From Schlesneria sp. (GTDB taxonomy: Bacteria; Planctomycetota; Planctomycetia; Planctomycetales; Planctomycetaceae), in the NCBI GenBank assembly GCA_025353525.1, contig JANXOO010001431.1, positions 1-5,042 on the forward strand: DNA of 5,042 nucleotides. Direction: 5' to 3'. Below are positions 1-4,720 of the stretch, piece after piece. Made by a program: the position numbers and the translations under genes. The notes beneath the pieces were generated by a model. It worked only from the letters and a program-made list of their open reading frames with translations, was not told the DNA's origin and did not search any database. Numbering within the stretch: position 1 is the stretch's first letter; each line of letters opens with the position of its first letter.

Positions 1-1
1 C

Positions 2-46
2 AAAAACTGACACCAAAACGGATTGTGAAAAAAAACGACACCAATA
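2..46. repeat. Imperfect direct repeat, A-rich, at left edge
   Basis: Two copies of a short motif lie about 28 bases apart: AAAAACTGACACCAAAA at 2-18 and AAAAACGACACCAATA at 31-46, sharing AAAAAC and GACACCAA. The stretch is much richer in A than the rest of the window. No coding region is visible in 1-75. On the minus strand it reads as two TTGGTGTC motifs each followed by a T run. Repeated motifs like this occur at the ends of some transposable elements, but no transposase or complete end is present, so the nature of the repeat is open. Confidence 0.45.
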
Positions 47-75
47 AAGACATTGCCACTTATTCCAGAAATGCA

Positions 76-103
76 GAAAACCACTAGAAATATAGTGGTT
101 TTC
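76..103 (-). terminator. Hairpin terminator of the tRNA-Leu gene
   Basis: An 11-base-pair perfect inverted repeat, GAAAACCACTA at 76-86 and TAGTGGTTTTC at 93-103, encloses a 6-base loop. It begins 4 bases beyond the 3' end of the minus-strand tRNA-Leu. The A and T runs form the base of the stem, so the hairpin has a U-rich 3' arm in either direction and could also stop + strand transcription entering from the left. No further long T run follows the stem on the minus strand, so its strength is uncertain. Confidence 0.7.
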
Positions 104-107
104 GCAT

Positions 108-191
108 TGCCCAGGACAGGAATCGAACCTGCACGAGATTACTCCCACTAGGTCCTGAACCTAGCGCGTCTGCCAGTTCCGCCACCTGGGC
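108..191 (-). tRNA. tRNA-Leu (anticodon CAG)
   Basis: The minus strand folds into a class II tRNA of 84 bases. The acceptor stem pairs GCCCAGG with CCTGGGC, followed by discriminator A73. The anticodon stem CTAGG/CCTAG encloses loop TTCAGGA, giving anticodon CAG, which reads the leucine codon CTG. A long variable arm (GGGA paired with TCTC) is typical of Leu and Ser tRNAs, and the T loop is TTCGATT. A73 fits leucine. The 3' CCA is not encoded and must be added by tRNA nucleotidyltransferase. The gene stands alone with its own promoter and terminator, divergent from the tRNA-tuf series. Confidence 0.96.
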
Positions 192-204
192 GGTGGTGGC
201 GGAA

Positions 205-233
205 AGGATACGGGTTTGCGACGTTTGTGGCAA
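205..233 (-). promoter_or_regulatory. Sigma70-like promoter of tRNA-Leu
   Basis: On the minus strand a TTGCCA box (233-228; 5 of 6 matches to TTGACA) is separated by exactly 17 bases from TATCCT (210-205; 4 of 6 matches to TATAAT). Transcription would begin near 197-200, only about 6 to 9 bases before the mature tRNA 5' end at 191. Position, spacing and the adjacent gene support it; there is no experimental evidence. Confidence 0.6.
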
Positions 234-332
234 GGAACCTTTTTCGCCAAAATCCTCGCAAATTTCGTTGGAAAATTGCCGCTCCTTTCGGATGAAATAC
301 CATCCAATGGAACCATTTTTGCGTCGAAGCGC

Positions 333-360
333 TTGCGAATCGGTAAACAATCGCTATTAT
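333..360 (+). promoter_or_regulatory. Main promoter of the tRNA-tuf series
   Basis: TTGCGA at 333-338 (4 of 6 matches to TTGACA) is followed after 16 bases by TATTAT at 355-360 (5 of 6 matches to TATAAT). A pyrimidine- and GC-rich stretch (TCTCTCCCTCGCGG) follows the -10 box, resembling the discriminator of stringently controlled stable-RNA promoters. The predicted start near 367 is about 27 bases ahead of tRNA-Thr. It is the best + strand promoter upstream of the tRNA cluster. Growth-rate control is an inference. Confidence 0.6.
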
Positions 361-393
361 TCTCTCCCTCGCGGTCAAGCTGTCCGCTGCGCC

Positions 394-465
394 GCTAGCG
401 TAGCTCAACGGCAGAGTACCGGTTTTGTAAACCGGTGGTTGTGGGTTCAAATCCCACCGCTAGCT
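394..465 (+). tRNA. tRNA-Thr (anticodon TGT)
   Basis: The cloverleaf is complete in 72 bases. Acceptor arms are GCTAGCG and CGCTAGC with discriminator T; the D stem is GCTC/GAGT; the anticodon stem CCGGT/ACCGG encloses TTTGTAA, giving anticodon TGT for codon ACA; the T stem GTGGG/CCCAC encloses TTCAAAT. CCA is not encoded. It is the first of four tRNA genes leading into tuf, corresponding by order and anticodon to thrU of the E. coli tufB operon. It is presumably cut from a common precursor. Confidence 0.96.
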
Positions 466-484
466 TTCAATTGCGGGGAAAATC

Positions 485-535
485 GCAGGCTGAACGTGCA
501 GGCCGTGAGTCAGCAGGCAACATGAACGAGCAGGC
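485..535 (+). repeat. Four GCAGGC repeats between two tRNA genes
   Basis: GCAGGC occurs four times, at 485-490, 498-503, 513-518 and 530-535, with start-to-start steps of 13, 15 and 17 bases. Two of the copies belong to a longer near-repeat, TGAACGTGCAGGC at 491-503 and TGAACGAGCAGGC at 523-535, which match at 12 of 13 positions. The repeats fill most of the spacer between tRNA-Thr and tRNA-Tyr. No role is known to me. Confidence 0.6.
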
Positions 536-547
536 AATAAAGTAAAC

Positions 548-629
548 GGCGGGATACCCGAGCGGCCAAAGGGGCCAGACTGTAAATCTGGTGGCTCTGC
601 CTTCGCAGGTTCGAATCCTGCTCCCGCCA
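548..629 (+). tRNA. tRNA-Tyr (anticodon GTA)
   Basis: A class II tRNA of 82 bases. Acceptor arms are GGCGGGA and TCCCGCC with discriminator A73. The anticodon stem CCAGA/TCTGG encloses CTGTAAA, giving anticodon GTA, which reads both tyrosine codons. The extended variable arm between the anticodon and T stems is typical of bacterial tRNA-Tyr. The T stem GCAGG/CCTGC encloses TTCGAAT. CCA is not encoded. It corresponds by position to tyrU of E. coli. The 189-base spacer that follows, before tRNA-Gly, shows no convincing gene or promoter. Confidence 0.96.
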
Positions 630-815
630 TGATTTTCACTGGCACGATGAAAAATTGTTCGAGTTTTGCAGATGTTTGGGGTAGTGGGTTCAGATGTGAT
701 CGACGGATTACTGTGATTTTTGACTGAGTGGATGCGGTCGGATCGCGGTTGATAAAAGCGGGTTGCGGTCAGTGTGTTCGTGAAGCAGGGCGTTCGCCTT
801 GAAGTGCGAGCCAAA

Positions 816-889
<74 letters not shown>

Positions 890-895
890 CTTCGG

Positions 896-924
896 TTGAC
901 AGTTTGGGTTAAACACACCATTCT
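896..924 (+). promoter_or_regulatory. Possible internal promoter before tRNA-Thr(GGT)-tuf
   Basis: A perfect -35 consensus TTGACA at 896-901 lies just after tRNA-Gly. Seventeen bases on is CATTCT at 919-924, which matches TATAAT at only three positions but keeps the important second A and last T. If used, transcription would begin near 931 and add output for the last tRNA and tuf. The weak -10 box keeps confidence low. Confidence 0.28.
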
Positions 925-956
925 GTGTAGTTCGAGTCGGTAGGCTGGCTGGCGTT

Positions 957-1029
957 GCTGCTGTAGCTCAGCTGGTAGAGTGCGTCCTTGGTAAGGACGA
1001 GGTCAAGGGTTCGATTCCCTTCAGCAGCT
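957..1029 (+). tRNA. tRNA-Thr (anticodon GGT)
   Basis: A 73-base cloverleaf. Acceptor arms are GCTGCTG and CAGCAGC with discriminator T. The anticodon stem CGTCC/GGACG encloses TTGGTAA, giving anticodon GGT, which reads ACC and ACT. The T stem AAGGG/CCCTT encloses TTCGATT. CCA is not encoded. It is the last tRNA before tuf, in the place of E. coli thrT. Together with the TGT isoacceptor upstream it covers the codons ACA, ACC and ACT. Confidence 0.96.
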
Positions 1030-1040
1030 TTGTGTGAACT

Positions 1041-1066
1041 GCATCGGATGTTTGTGCGTCCGGTGC
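1041..1066 (+). promoter_or_regulatory. Stem-loop in the tRNA-tuf spacer
   Basis: GCATCGGATG at 1041-1050 pairs with CGTCCGGTGC at 1057-1066, giving 10 pairs including two G-U, with loop TTTGTG. It begins 12 bases after tRNA-Thr. A TTTTT run occurs only at 1079-1083, 12 bases beyond the stem, so this is not a standard terminator. It could be a processing signal that separates tRNAs from the tuf message, or a weak attenuator. The function is an inference. Confidence 0.45.
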
Positions 1067-1201
1067 GTGCGGCGGCGGTTTTTACGGGCTTTCGTCATTG
1101 GTGGCGAGGCTGGTTTCAGGGTTGAATGTCTGCTGGTCCGCATTCGGGATTGACCGGGACGGGTACAGCAGGACGGATAGAGAAAGAGGATTGCGAGCAA
1201 C

Positions 1202-2398
1202 ATGGCGAAGGAACTTTTTCAACGCACGAAGCCACACGTGAACGTCGGCACCATTGGCCACATCGATCACGGCAAGACAACAACGACGGCCGCCATCCTC
1301 GCCGTTCAGACTGCGAAGGGTTTGGCGAAGTTCAAGAGCTACGCTGATATCGCCAAGGGAGGAACCGTTCGCGACGAAACCAAGACCGTCACGATCGCCG
1401 TCAGTCACGTGGAATACGAGACACCCAACCGGCACTACGCTCATATCGACTGCCCCGGCCACGCTGACTATATCAAGAACATGATCACCGGTGCCGCCCA
1501 GATGGACGGTGCCATCCTCGTCGTATCCGCCGCTGACGGCCCGATGCCGCAAACTCGCGAGCACATCCTGCTGGCCAAGCAGGTGAACGTACCGGCTCTG
1601 GTTTGCTTCCTGAACAAGTGCGATCTCGTCGACGACGAAGAATTGCTCGAACTGGTCGAAATGGAAATTCGCGACTTGCTCAACAAGTACGATTTCCCCG
1701 GCGACGACATTGCGATCGTTCGCGGCAACGCGAAGGGCGCACTGGATAACCCCGCCGACCCGAAATTCAGTGAATGCATCACCAAGCTGATGGAAGCTTT
1801 GGATCGGGATATTCCCGAACCTGATCGTCAGATCGACAAGCCAATGTTGATGGCGATTGAAGACGTCTTCTCGATTGAAGGTCGCGGTACTGTTGTGACC
1901 GGTCGAATCGAACAGGGCATTCTGAAGGTTGGCGACAAGGTGACGCTGCTCGGCCTGGCCGATCCTCAGGAAACCGTTTGTACGGGTGTCGAAATGTTCC
2001 AGAAGACGCTGGATCAGGGCCAGGCCGGCGACAATGTCGGCGTGCTTCTTCGCGGTATCCGTAAGGAAGACGTGCAGCGCGGTCAGGTTCTGGCCAAGCC
2101 GGGATCGATCAAGCCGCACAACAAATTCGAATGTCAGGTTTATATTCTGAGCAAAGAAGAAGGGGGCCGTCACACGCCGTTCTTCAGCGGATATCGGCCT
2201 CAATTCTACTTCAGAACGACTGACGTGACCGGCGAATCGTCACTGTTGGGTGGTGCCGAAATGTGCATGCCAGGCGACAATGTCACTATGGTGGTCACGC
2301 TCGGCAAGCCGATCGCGATGGTTGAAAATGTTCGCTTCGCGATTCGCGAAGGGGGCAAGACTGTCGGTTCGGGCGTCGTTACAAAGATTCTCGAATAG
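1202..2398 (+). CDS. tuf: Translation elongation factor Tu
   Basis: EF-Tu is the GTPase that brings aminoacyl-tRNA to the ribosomal A site. The 398-residue product is slightly longer than E. coli EF-Tu (394). It starts [19 protein letters not shown], and AGAGGA (1185-1190) lies 11 bases before the ATG. The G domain shows the P-loop GHIDHGKT (19-26), DCPGH (83-87, with catalytic His87) and NKCD (138-141). Domain 2 includes GRGTVVTGR (227-235), and domain 3 has the GRHTPFF and [14 protein letters not shown] motifs. Switch I is unusual: the conserved RGIT is KTVT (61-64), with two extra residues before it, although the Mg-binding Thr64 is kept. The usual SAL of the G5 motif is NAK (176-178). The gene closes a tRNA cluster as tufB does in E. 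coli, and rpmG follows after 110 bases. Confidence 0.98.
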   Translation: MAKELFQRTKPHVNVGTIGHIDHGKTTTTAAILAVQTAKGLAKFKSYADIAKGGTVRDETKTVTIAVSHVEYETPNRHYAHIDCPGHADYIKNMITGAAQMDGAILVVSAADGPMPQTREHILLAKQVNVPALVCFLNKCDLVDDEELLELVEMEIRDLLNKYDFPGDDIAIVRGNAKGALDNPADPKFSECITKLMEALDRDIPEPDRQIDKPMLMAIEDVFSIEGRGTVVTGRIEQGILKVGDKVTLLGLADPQETVCTGVEMFQKTLDQGQAGDNVGVLLRGIRKEDVQRGQVLAKPGSIKPHNKFECQVYILSKEEGGRHTPFFSGYRPQFYFRTTDVTGESSLLGGAEMCMPGDNVTMVVTLGKPIAMVENVRFAIREGGKTVGSGVVTKILE

Positions 2399-2461
2399 TT
2401 CGAGCGCTGTCGGGTTTTGAATACGGAATGTAGTGCTTGTATTGAAACAGCGTGTGGCTCG

Positions 2462-2486
2462 GGCGACGCGAACGTCGCCTTGGTTT
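2462..2486 (+). terminator. Hairpin between tuf and rpmG, possible weak terminator
   Basis: A perfect 7-base-pair stem, GGCGACG at 2462-2468 and CGTCGCC at 2473-2479, encloses the tetraloop CGAA. The short T-rich stretch TTGGTTT follows. The stem is stable and GC-rich but the T run is broken, so it looks more like a partial terminator or an RNA-stabilising 3' end for tuf mRNA than a full stop. It ends 29 bases before the rpmG start codon and clear of its ribosome binding site at 2497-2502. Confidence 0.4.
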
Positions 2487-2508
2487 CATGTGAATCGGAG
2501 AGAATCAA

Positions 2509-2664
2509 GTGGCTCGCGAATTTGTTTGGCTGGAATGCTCCGAGACCGGGTTGCGGAACTACCGAATCTCGAAAGAGACGAAGGGGACCGAGCGACTTGA
2601 GTTGAAGAAGTATAACAAGAAGCTCCGACGGCACACGATTCACAAGGAATCTCGCAAGAAGTGA
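2509..2664 (+). CDS. rpmG: 50S ribosomal protein L33 (zinc-less form)
   Basis: A 51-residue basic protein of the large subunit, located near the E site. It begins MAREFVWLECSETG and contains the family core ERLELKKYNKKLRRHTIHKE (29-48), comparable to KLELKKF in E. coli L33. The start is GTG at 2509, chosen because GGAGAG at 2497-2502 lies 6 bases before it and the N-terminus fits the family. Zinc-binding L33 has two CxxC pairs. Here only Cys10 remains, and both other expected positions in the first pair and second pair are replaced, so it should not bind zinc. A tRNA-Trp gene starts 15 bases after the stop codon. The length is normal for the family. Confidence 0.93.
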   Translation: MAREFVWLECSETGLRNYRISKETKGTERLELKKYNKKLRRHTIHKESRKK

Positions 2665-2679
2665 TGCTGTTCGCCTCGA

Positions 2680-2752
2680 ACGGGCGTAGCTCAATTGGCA
2701 GAGCACTGGATTCCAAATCCAGGTGTTGGGGGTTCAAGTCCCTCCGCCCGTG
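2680..2752 (+). tRNA. tRNA-Trp (anticodon CCA)
   Basis: A 73-base cloverleaf. Acceptor arms are ACGGGCG and CGCCCGT with discriminator G73, the bacterial tryptophan identity base. The D stem is GCTC/GAGC. The anticodon stem CTGGA/TCCAG encloses TTCCAAA, giving anticodon CCA for codon TGG. The T stem GGGGG/CCCTC, with one G-T pair, encloses TTCAAGT. The 3' CCA tail is not encoded. The gene lies inside the protein-coding series, 15 bases after rpmG and 73 bases before secE, so release of the tRNA would cut the rpmG and secE messages apart. Confidence 0.96.
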
Positions 2753-2825
2753 TTTTGGGCTTGATGCGTTGCGGTTTACTGGAAGAGCGCTGATTTCGAA
2801 AAGCGTCGGAGGCCCGTGGGGATTT

Positions 2826-3281
2826 ATGGCGAAAGTTCAACGCGAAACGCTGTTGAAAAGCATCGTGAGCACAGACATCTATCAGCGTAAGCAGGGACGA
2901 GTGCTCAGGCGTTGTACAGCGGGCGCGATCGTGCTGGTATGCGTCCTGGCGAGTCAGGCGTTATATCACTCGGTCCTGCTGGACCTCAGTGGTCCGTGGG
3001 CCTACGGTGCAGTGGTTGCTTTTAACGTGGTGGGTCTGTGGTTTGCTTATCGGGCAATCAATTACCCGGTGTTTGCAGATTTTTTGATCGATGTCGAATC
3101 GGAAATGATGAAGGTGACATGGCCGTCATGGGCCGAGTTGCAACGAGCGACGATCGTCGTCCTGGCAACAATGTTTATTTTCAGCCTGTTATTGTTCGGT
3201 TACGACATCGCATGGAAGGCGTTTTTGGAGTTGACAGGTGTGCTGAGGTTGGCTCCGACTCCTCCACCGCCATCAACGTAA
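2826..3281 (+). CDS. secE: Preprotein translocase subunit SecE
   Basis: SecE clamps SecY in the inner-membrane SecYEG protein-export channel. The 151-residue product carries the family signature EMMKVTWPSWAEL at 93-105 on the amphipathic helix, followed by the essential membrane span at about 109-129. Two more hydrophobic spans lie upstream, at about 31-50 and 58-78, so three spans are predicted, as in E. coli SecE; most bacterial SecE proteins have one. The C-terminus ends in a proline-rich APTPPPPST tail. The ATG at 2826 was chosen because the open frame upstream runs through tRNA-Trp. GGAGG at 2808-2812 is rather far away (13 bases), while GGGGA at 2818-2822 is very close, so the ribosome binding site is not ideal. 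nusG follows after 92 bases. Confidence 0.94.
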   Translation: MAKVQRETLLKSIVSTDIYQRKQGRVLRRCTAGAIVLVCVLASQALYHSVLLDLSGPWAYGAVVAFNVVGLWFAYRAINYPVFADFLIDVESEMMKVTWPSWAELQRATIVVLATMFIFSLLLFGYDIAWKAFLELTGVLRLAPTPPPPST

Positions 3282-3295
3282 GTTGGTGCGGATCG

Positions 3296-3325
3296 CTGTG
3301 TGGGTCAAAACTGTGTGGGTCAAAT
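3296..3325 (+). repeat. Tandem 15-bp duplication in secE-nusG spacer
   Basis: CTGTGTGGGTCAAAA at 3296-3310 is followed directly by CTGTGTGGGTCAAAT at 3311-3325; 14 of 15 positions match. It lies 14 bases after the secE stop codon and 48 bases before the nusG start. It looks like a recent slippage duplication. No coding or structural role is evident. Confidence 0.85.
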
Positions 3326-3373
3326 TCGTCTGGATGTCCTGAAGGTCGGTCACTCTCCAAAAGGGTTTAAATT

Positions 3374-3943
3374 ATGACAGCGGAATCCGTTGCCGAGGGT
3401 TCCCAAGACAGCCAGATGAGTTGGTATGTTTTGAAGATTCAGAGCAACCGTGAGAAGACAATCCGCGATTCGCTGTTGCGGCGGATGCGGCAAGAGGGTT
3501 TGCAGGATTTTTTCGGCGAGATCGTGATCCCGGTCGAGAAAATCGTCGAGAACAGAAACGGGAAAAAACGGGTTATCGAACAGAAGTTGTATCCCGGTTA
3601 TTTGATGATCCAGATGGTGTTGAATGATGACACCTGGTATCTGGTGAGAAGTACAAGCGGTGTGGGTGACTTTACAGGATCGTCCGGCAAGCCTTCTCCG
3701 ATGCCGATGCATGAGATTCATCGCATGCTCGGAGCAGGTCAGGCGGTTGCGGAAGAACCAGCCAAGGTCAAGCACGATTTGAAGTCCGGCGATTCGGTGA
3801 AAATCATCGAAGGCCCCTTCGCATCGTTCGATGGTTCGGTCGGCAGTGTTGATGCGAGCAGCGGCAAGCTGACCGTGTTGATCGAAATTTTCGGTCGCAG
3901 CACTCCGGTCGATGTTGAAGCGTGGCAGGTCGAACGAGTGTGA
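3374..3943 (+). CDS. nusG: Transcription termination/antitermination factor NusG
   Basis: NusG binds RNA polymerase through its N-terminal domain and contacts Rho or ribosomal protein S10 through its KOW domain. The 189-residue product has the NGN domain at about 16-120, starting [18 protein letters not shown] and including the conserved LYPGYLMI (72-79). The KOW domain occupies about 135-189, with [16 protein letters not shown] and the family ending [17 protein letters not shown]. The ATG at 3374 has AAAAGGG 8 bases upstream. A second ATG at 3416 (residue 15, just before WYVLK) would remove a short polar leader but lacks a good ribosome binding site. Length is near the 181 of E. coli. secE and rplK flank it as usual, and 159 bases separate it from rplK. 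Confidence 0.97.
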   Translation: MTAESVAEGSQDSQMSWYVLKIQSNREKTIRDSLLRRMRQEGLQDFFGEIVIPVEKIVENRNGKKRVIEQKLYPGYLMIQMVLNDDTWYLVRSTSGVGDFTGSSGKPSPMPMHEIHRMLGAGQAVAEEPAKVKHDLKSGDSVKIIEGPFASFDGSVGSVDASSGKLTVLIEIFGRSTPVDVEAWQVERV

Positions 3944-3962
3944 CCGATGGGTCAGTGAATAT

Positions 3963-4010
3963 GGTTAACTGATGTGTTCAGAGCATTTTGTTAACCTTGG
4001 TTTATTAACC
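3963..4010 (+). promoter_or_regulatory. TTAACC repeat cluster upstream of rplK
   Basis: GGTTAAC at 3963-3969 and GTTAACC at 3990-3996 form a 7-base inverted repeat with a 20-base loop. A further TTAACC occurs at 4005-4010, giving a direct repeat TTAACCTTGG / TTAACCCTGG with period 14. The stretch is AT-rich compared with the neighbouring genes. It could be an operator, part of an RNA leader, or a promoter region, but no convincing -35/-10 pair falls in it. Confidence 0.4.
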
Positions 4011-4044
4011 CTGGAGAGTTGTCGATTATCGCGAATCAAGAGAT

Positions 4045-4070
4045 TTGGTCGGGTTCGAGTTCAGTATAAA
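4045..4070 (+). promoter_or_regulatory. Weak candidate promoter of rplK
   Basis: TATAAA at 4065-4070 is a fair -10 box (5 of 6 matches). The nearest -35-like sequence, TTGGTC at 4045-4050, is only 14 bases away, shorter than the normal 16-18. A start near 4077 would leave a leader of about 26 bases before the rplK GTG. A separate rplK promoter is known in E. coli, which makes the place plausible, but the sequence evidence is weak. Confidence 0.22.
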
Positions 4071-4102
4071 CAGTAACGGCGGCGGCTTAGCGGAGAAGTC
4101 AG

Positions 4103-4534
4103 GTGGCGAAGAAAGAGGCAAAAATCAAGGCTCAAGTGAAGGTGCAGATCGCCGGAGGCAAGGCGACGCCTGCACCTCCCGTCGGTACCGCGCTGGGCCC
4201 TCACGGGATCAACCTTGGCCAGTTCGTGATGCAGTTCAACGAGAAGACTCGTGAATTGAACGGTATGATCGTACCGGTTGTGATCACGATCTTCGAAGAC
4301 CGTTCGTTCAGCTTCGTCTTGAAGAGTCCTCCGGCATCGGTTCTGTTGAAGCAGGCGGCGAAGATCGCCTCGGGGGCTCACAACGCCCGAACCGAGAAAG
4401 TCGGGTCCGTGACACATGCTCAATGCATCGAGATTGCCAAGGCGAAAATGGAAGACTTGAATTCGACCAATATCGAACAGGCGGCGAAGATGATCGCCGG
4501 AACTGCTCGCAGTATGGGAATTGAAGTCATTTGA
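4103..4534 (+). CDS. rplK: 50S ribosomal protein L11
   Basis: L11 forms the base of the factor-binding stalk with 23S rRNA and is needed for RelA activation. The 143-residue product (142 in E. coli) has the N-terminal domain with the proline-rich PAPPVGTALGPHGIN segment (23-37), the thiostrepton-site region. The C-terminal rRNA-binding domain starts near PPASVLLKQAA (76-86) and ends with the strongly conserved GTARSMGI (133-140). The start is GTG at 4103, with GGAGA (4092-4096) 6 bases upstream; the resulting N-terminus MAKKEAKIKAQVKVQIAGG fits the family. The conserved PPVGPALG has Thr in place of the second proline (residue 29). rplA follows, but only after 186 bases that include a terminator-like hairpin. 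Confidence 0.97.
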   Translation: MAKKEAKIKAQVKVQIAGGKATPAPPVGTALGPHGINLGQFVMQFNEKTRELNGMIVPVVITIFEDRSFSFVLKSPPASVLLKQAAKIASGAHNARTEKVGSVTHAQCIEIAKAKMEDLNSTNIEQAAKMIAGTARSMGIEVI

Positions 4535-4648
4535 AATACGGCCATCGTGGCGGTCGCCTGGCTCGTGCAGGGATGACATGACGGTCGAGGTTCACAGTTC
4601 GGAGACAGCTCGCGAGTCGAGTTTGATTTCCGAAAATGGCATGCACAG

Positions 4649-4679
4649 GTCGGGGGAAGTGGTTTTCCCGACAGTTTTT
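4649..4679 (+). terminator. Terminator-like hairpin between rplK and rplA
   Basis: GTCGGGGGAA at 4649-4658 pairs with TTTTCCCGAC at 4663-4672, giving 10 pairs with two G-U, closed by the loop GTGG. After AG comes a run of five T (4675-4679). Strong stem, tight loop and T run fit an intrinsic terminator or attenuator on the + strand. Its place between rplK and rplA is unusual, because these two genes are normally in one message under L1 feedback. The rplA start codon lies 41 bases after the T run. Confidence 0.62.
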
Positions 4680-4720
4680 ACAGGGCGGTTGTTTTCACAG
4701 AGCAGTTGCAGGTTTCGAAA

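Noticed and set aside
193..525. Open frame through the promoter region and tRNA-Thr
   Set aside because: It would translate straight through a tRNA gene and the promoter; there is no family resemblance.
720..756. Possible promoter TTGACT...GATAAA in the tRNA-Tyr to tRNA-Gly spacer
   Set aside because: The boxes are 25 bases apart, far outside the normal spacing, and no better -10 box is present.
1150..1181. Possible tuf promoter TTGACC...GGATAG
   Set aside because: The spacing is about 19-20 bases and the -10 box is poor; it would also start transcription almost at the ribosome binding site.
1082..2203. Long open frame (373 codons) antisense to tuf
   Set aside because: It lies wholly opposite the tuf gene and its leader, has no recognisable domain or ribosome binding site, and is explained by the codon bias of tuf.
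2390..2404. Hairpin CTCGAA-TAG-TTCGAG over the tuf stop codon, and a 5-bp one at the nusG stop (3941-3954)
   Set aside because: Stems of 5-6 pairs without T runs are expected by chance; no function can be argued.
2206..2737. Open frames antisense to the end of tuf, rpmG and tRNA-Trp
   Set aside because: They run across an rRNA-protein gene and a tRNA gene on the other strand and show no protein-family features.
2780..2812. tRNA-like fragment after tRNA-Trp (GGAAGAGC, then TTTCGAAA)
   Set aside because: The stem CGCT/AGCG encloses a 10-base loop, and no acceptor stem or T arm can be found, so it is not a tRNA; decay of a duplicated tRNA cannot be shown.
3350..3775. Open frame antisense to nusG, and a similar one antisense to rplK (4061-4579)
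   Set aside because: Shadows of well-supported ribosomal/transcription genes, with low-complexity His/Arg-rich composition.
4677..4705. TTTACA as a -35 box for an rplA promoter
   Set aside because: No acceptable -10 sequence is present 15 to 19 bases downstream, and TTTACA overlaps the terminator T run.
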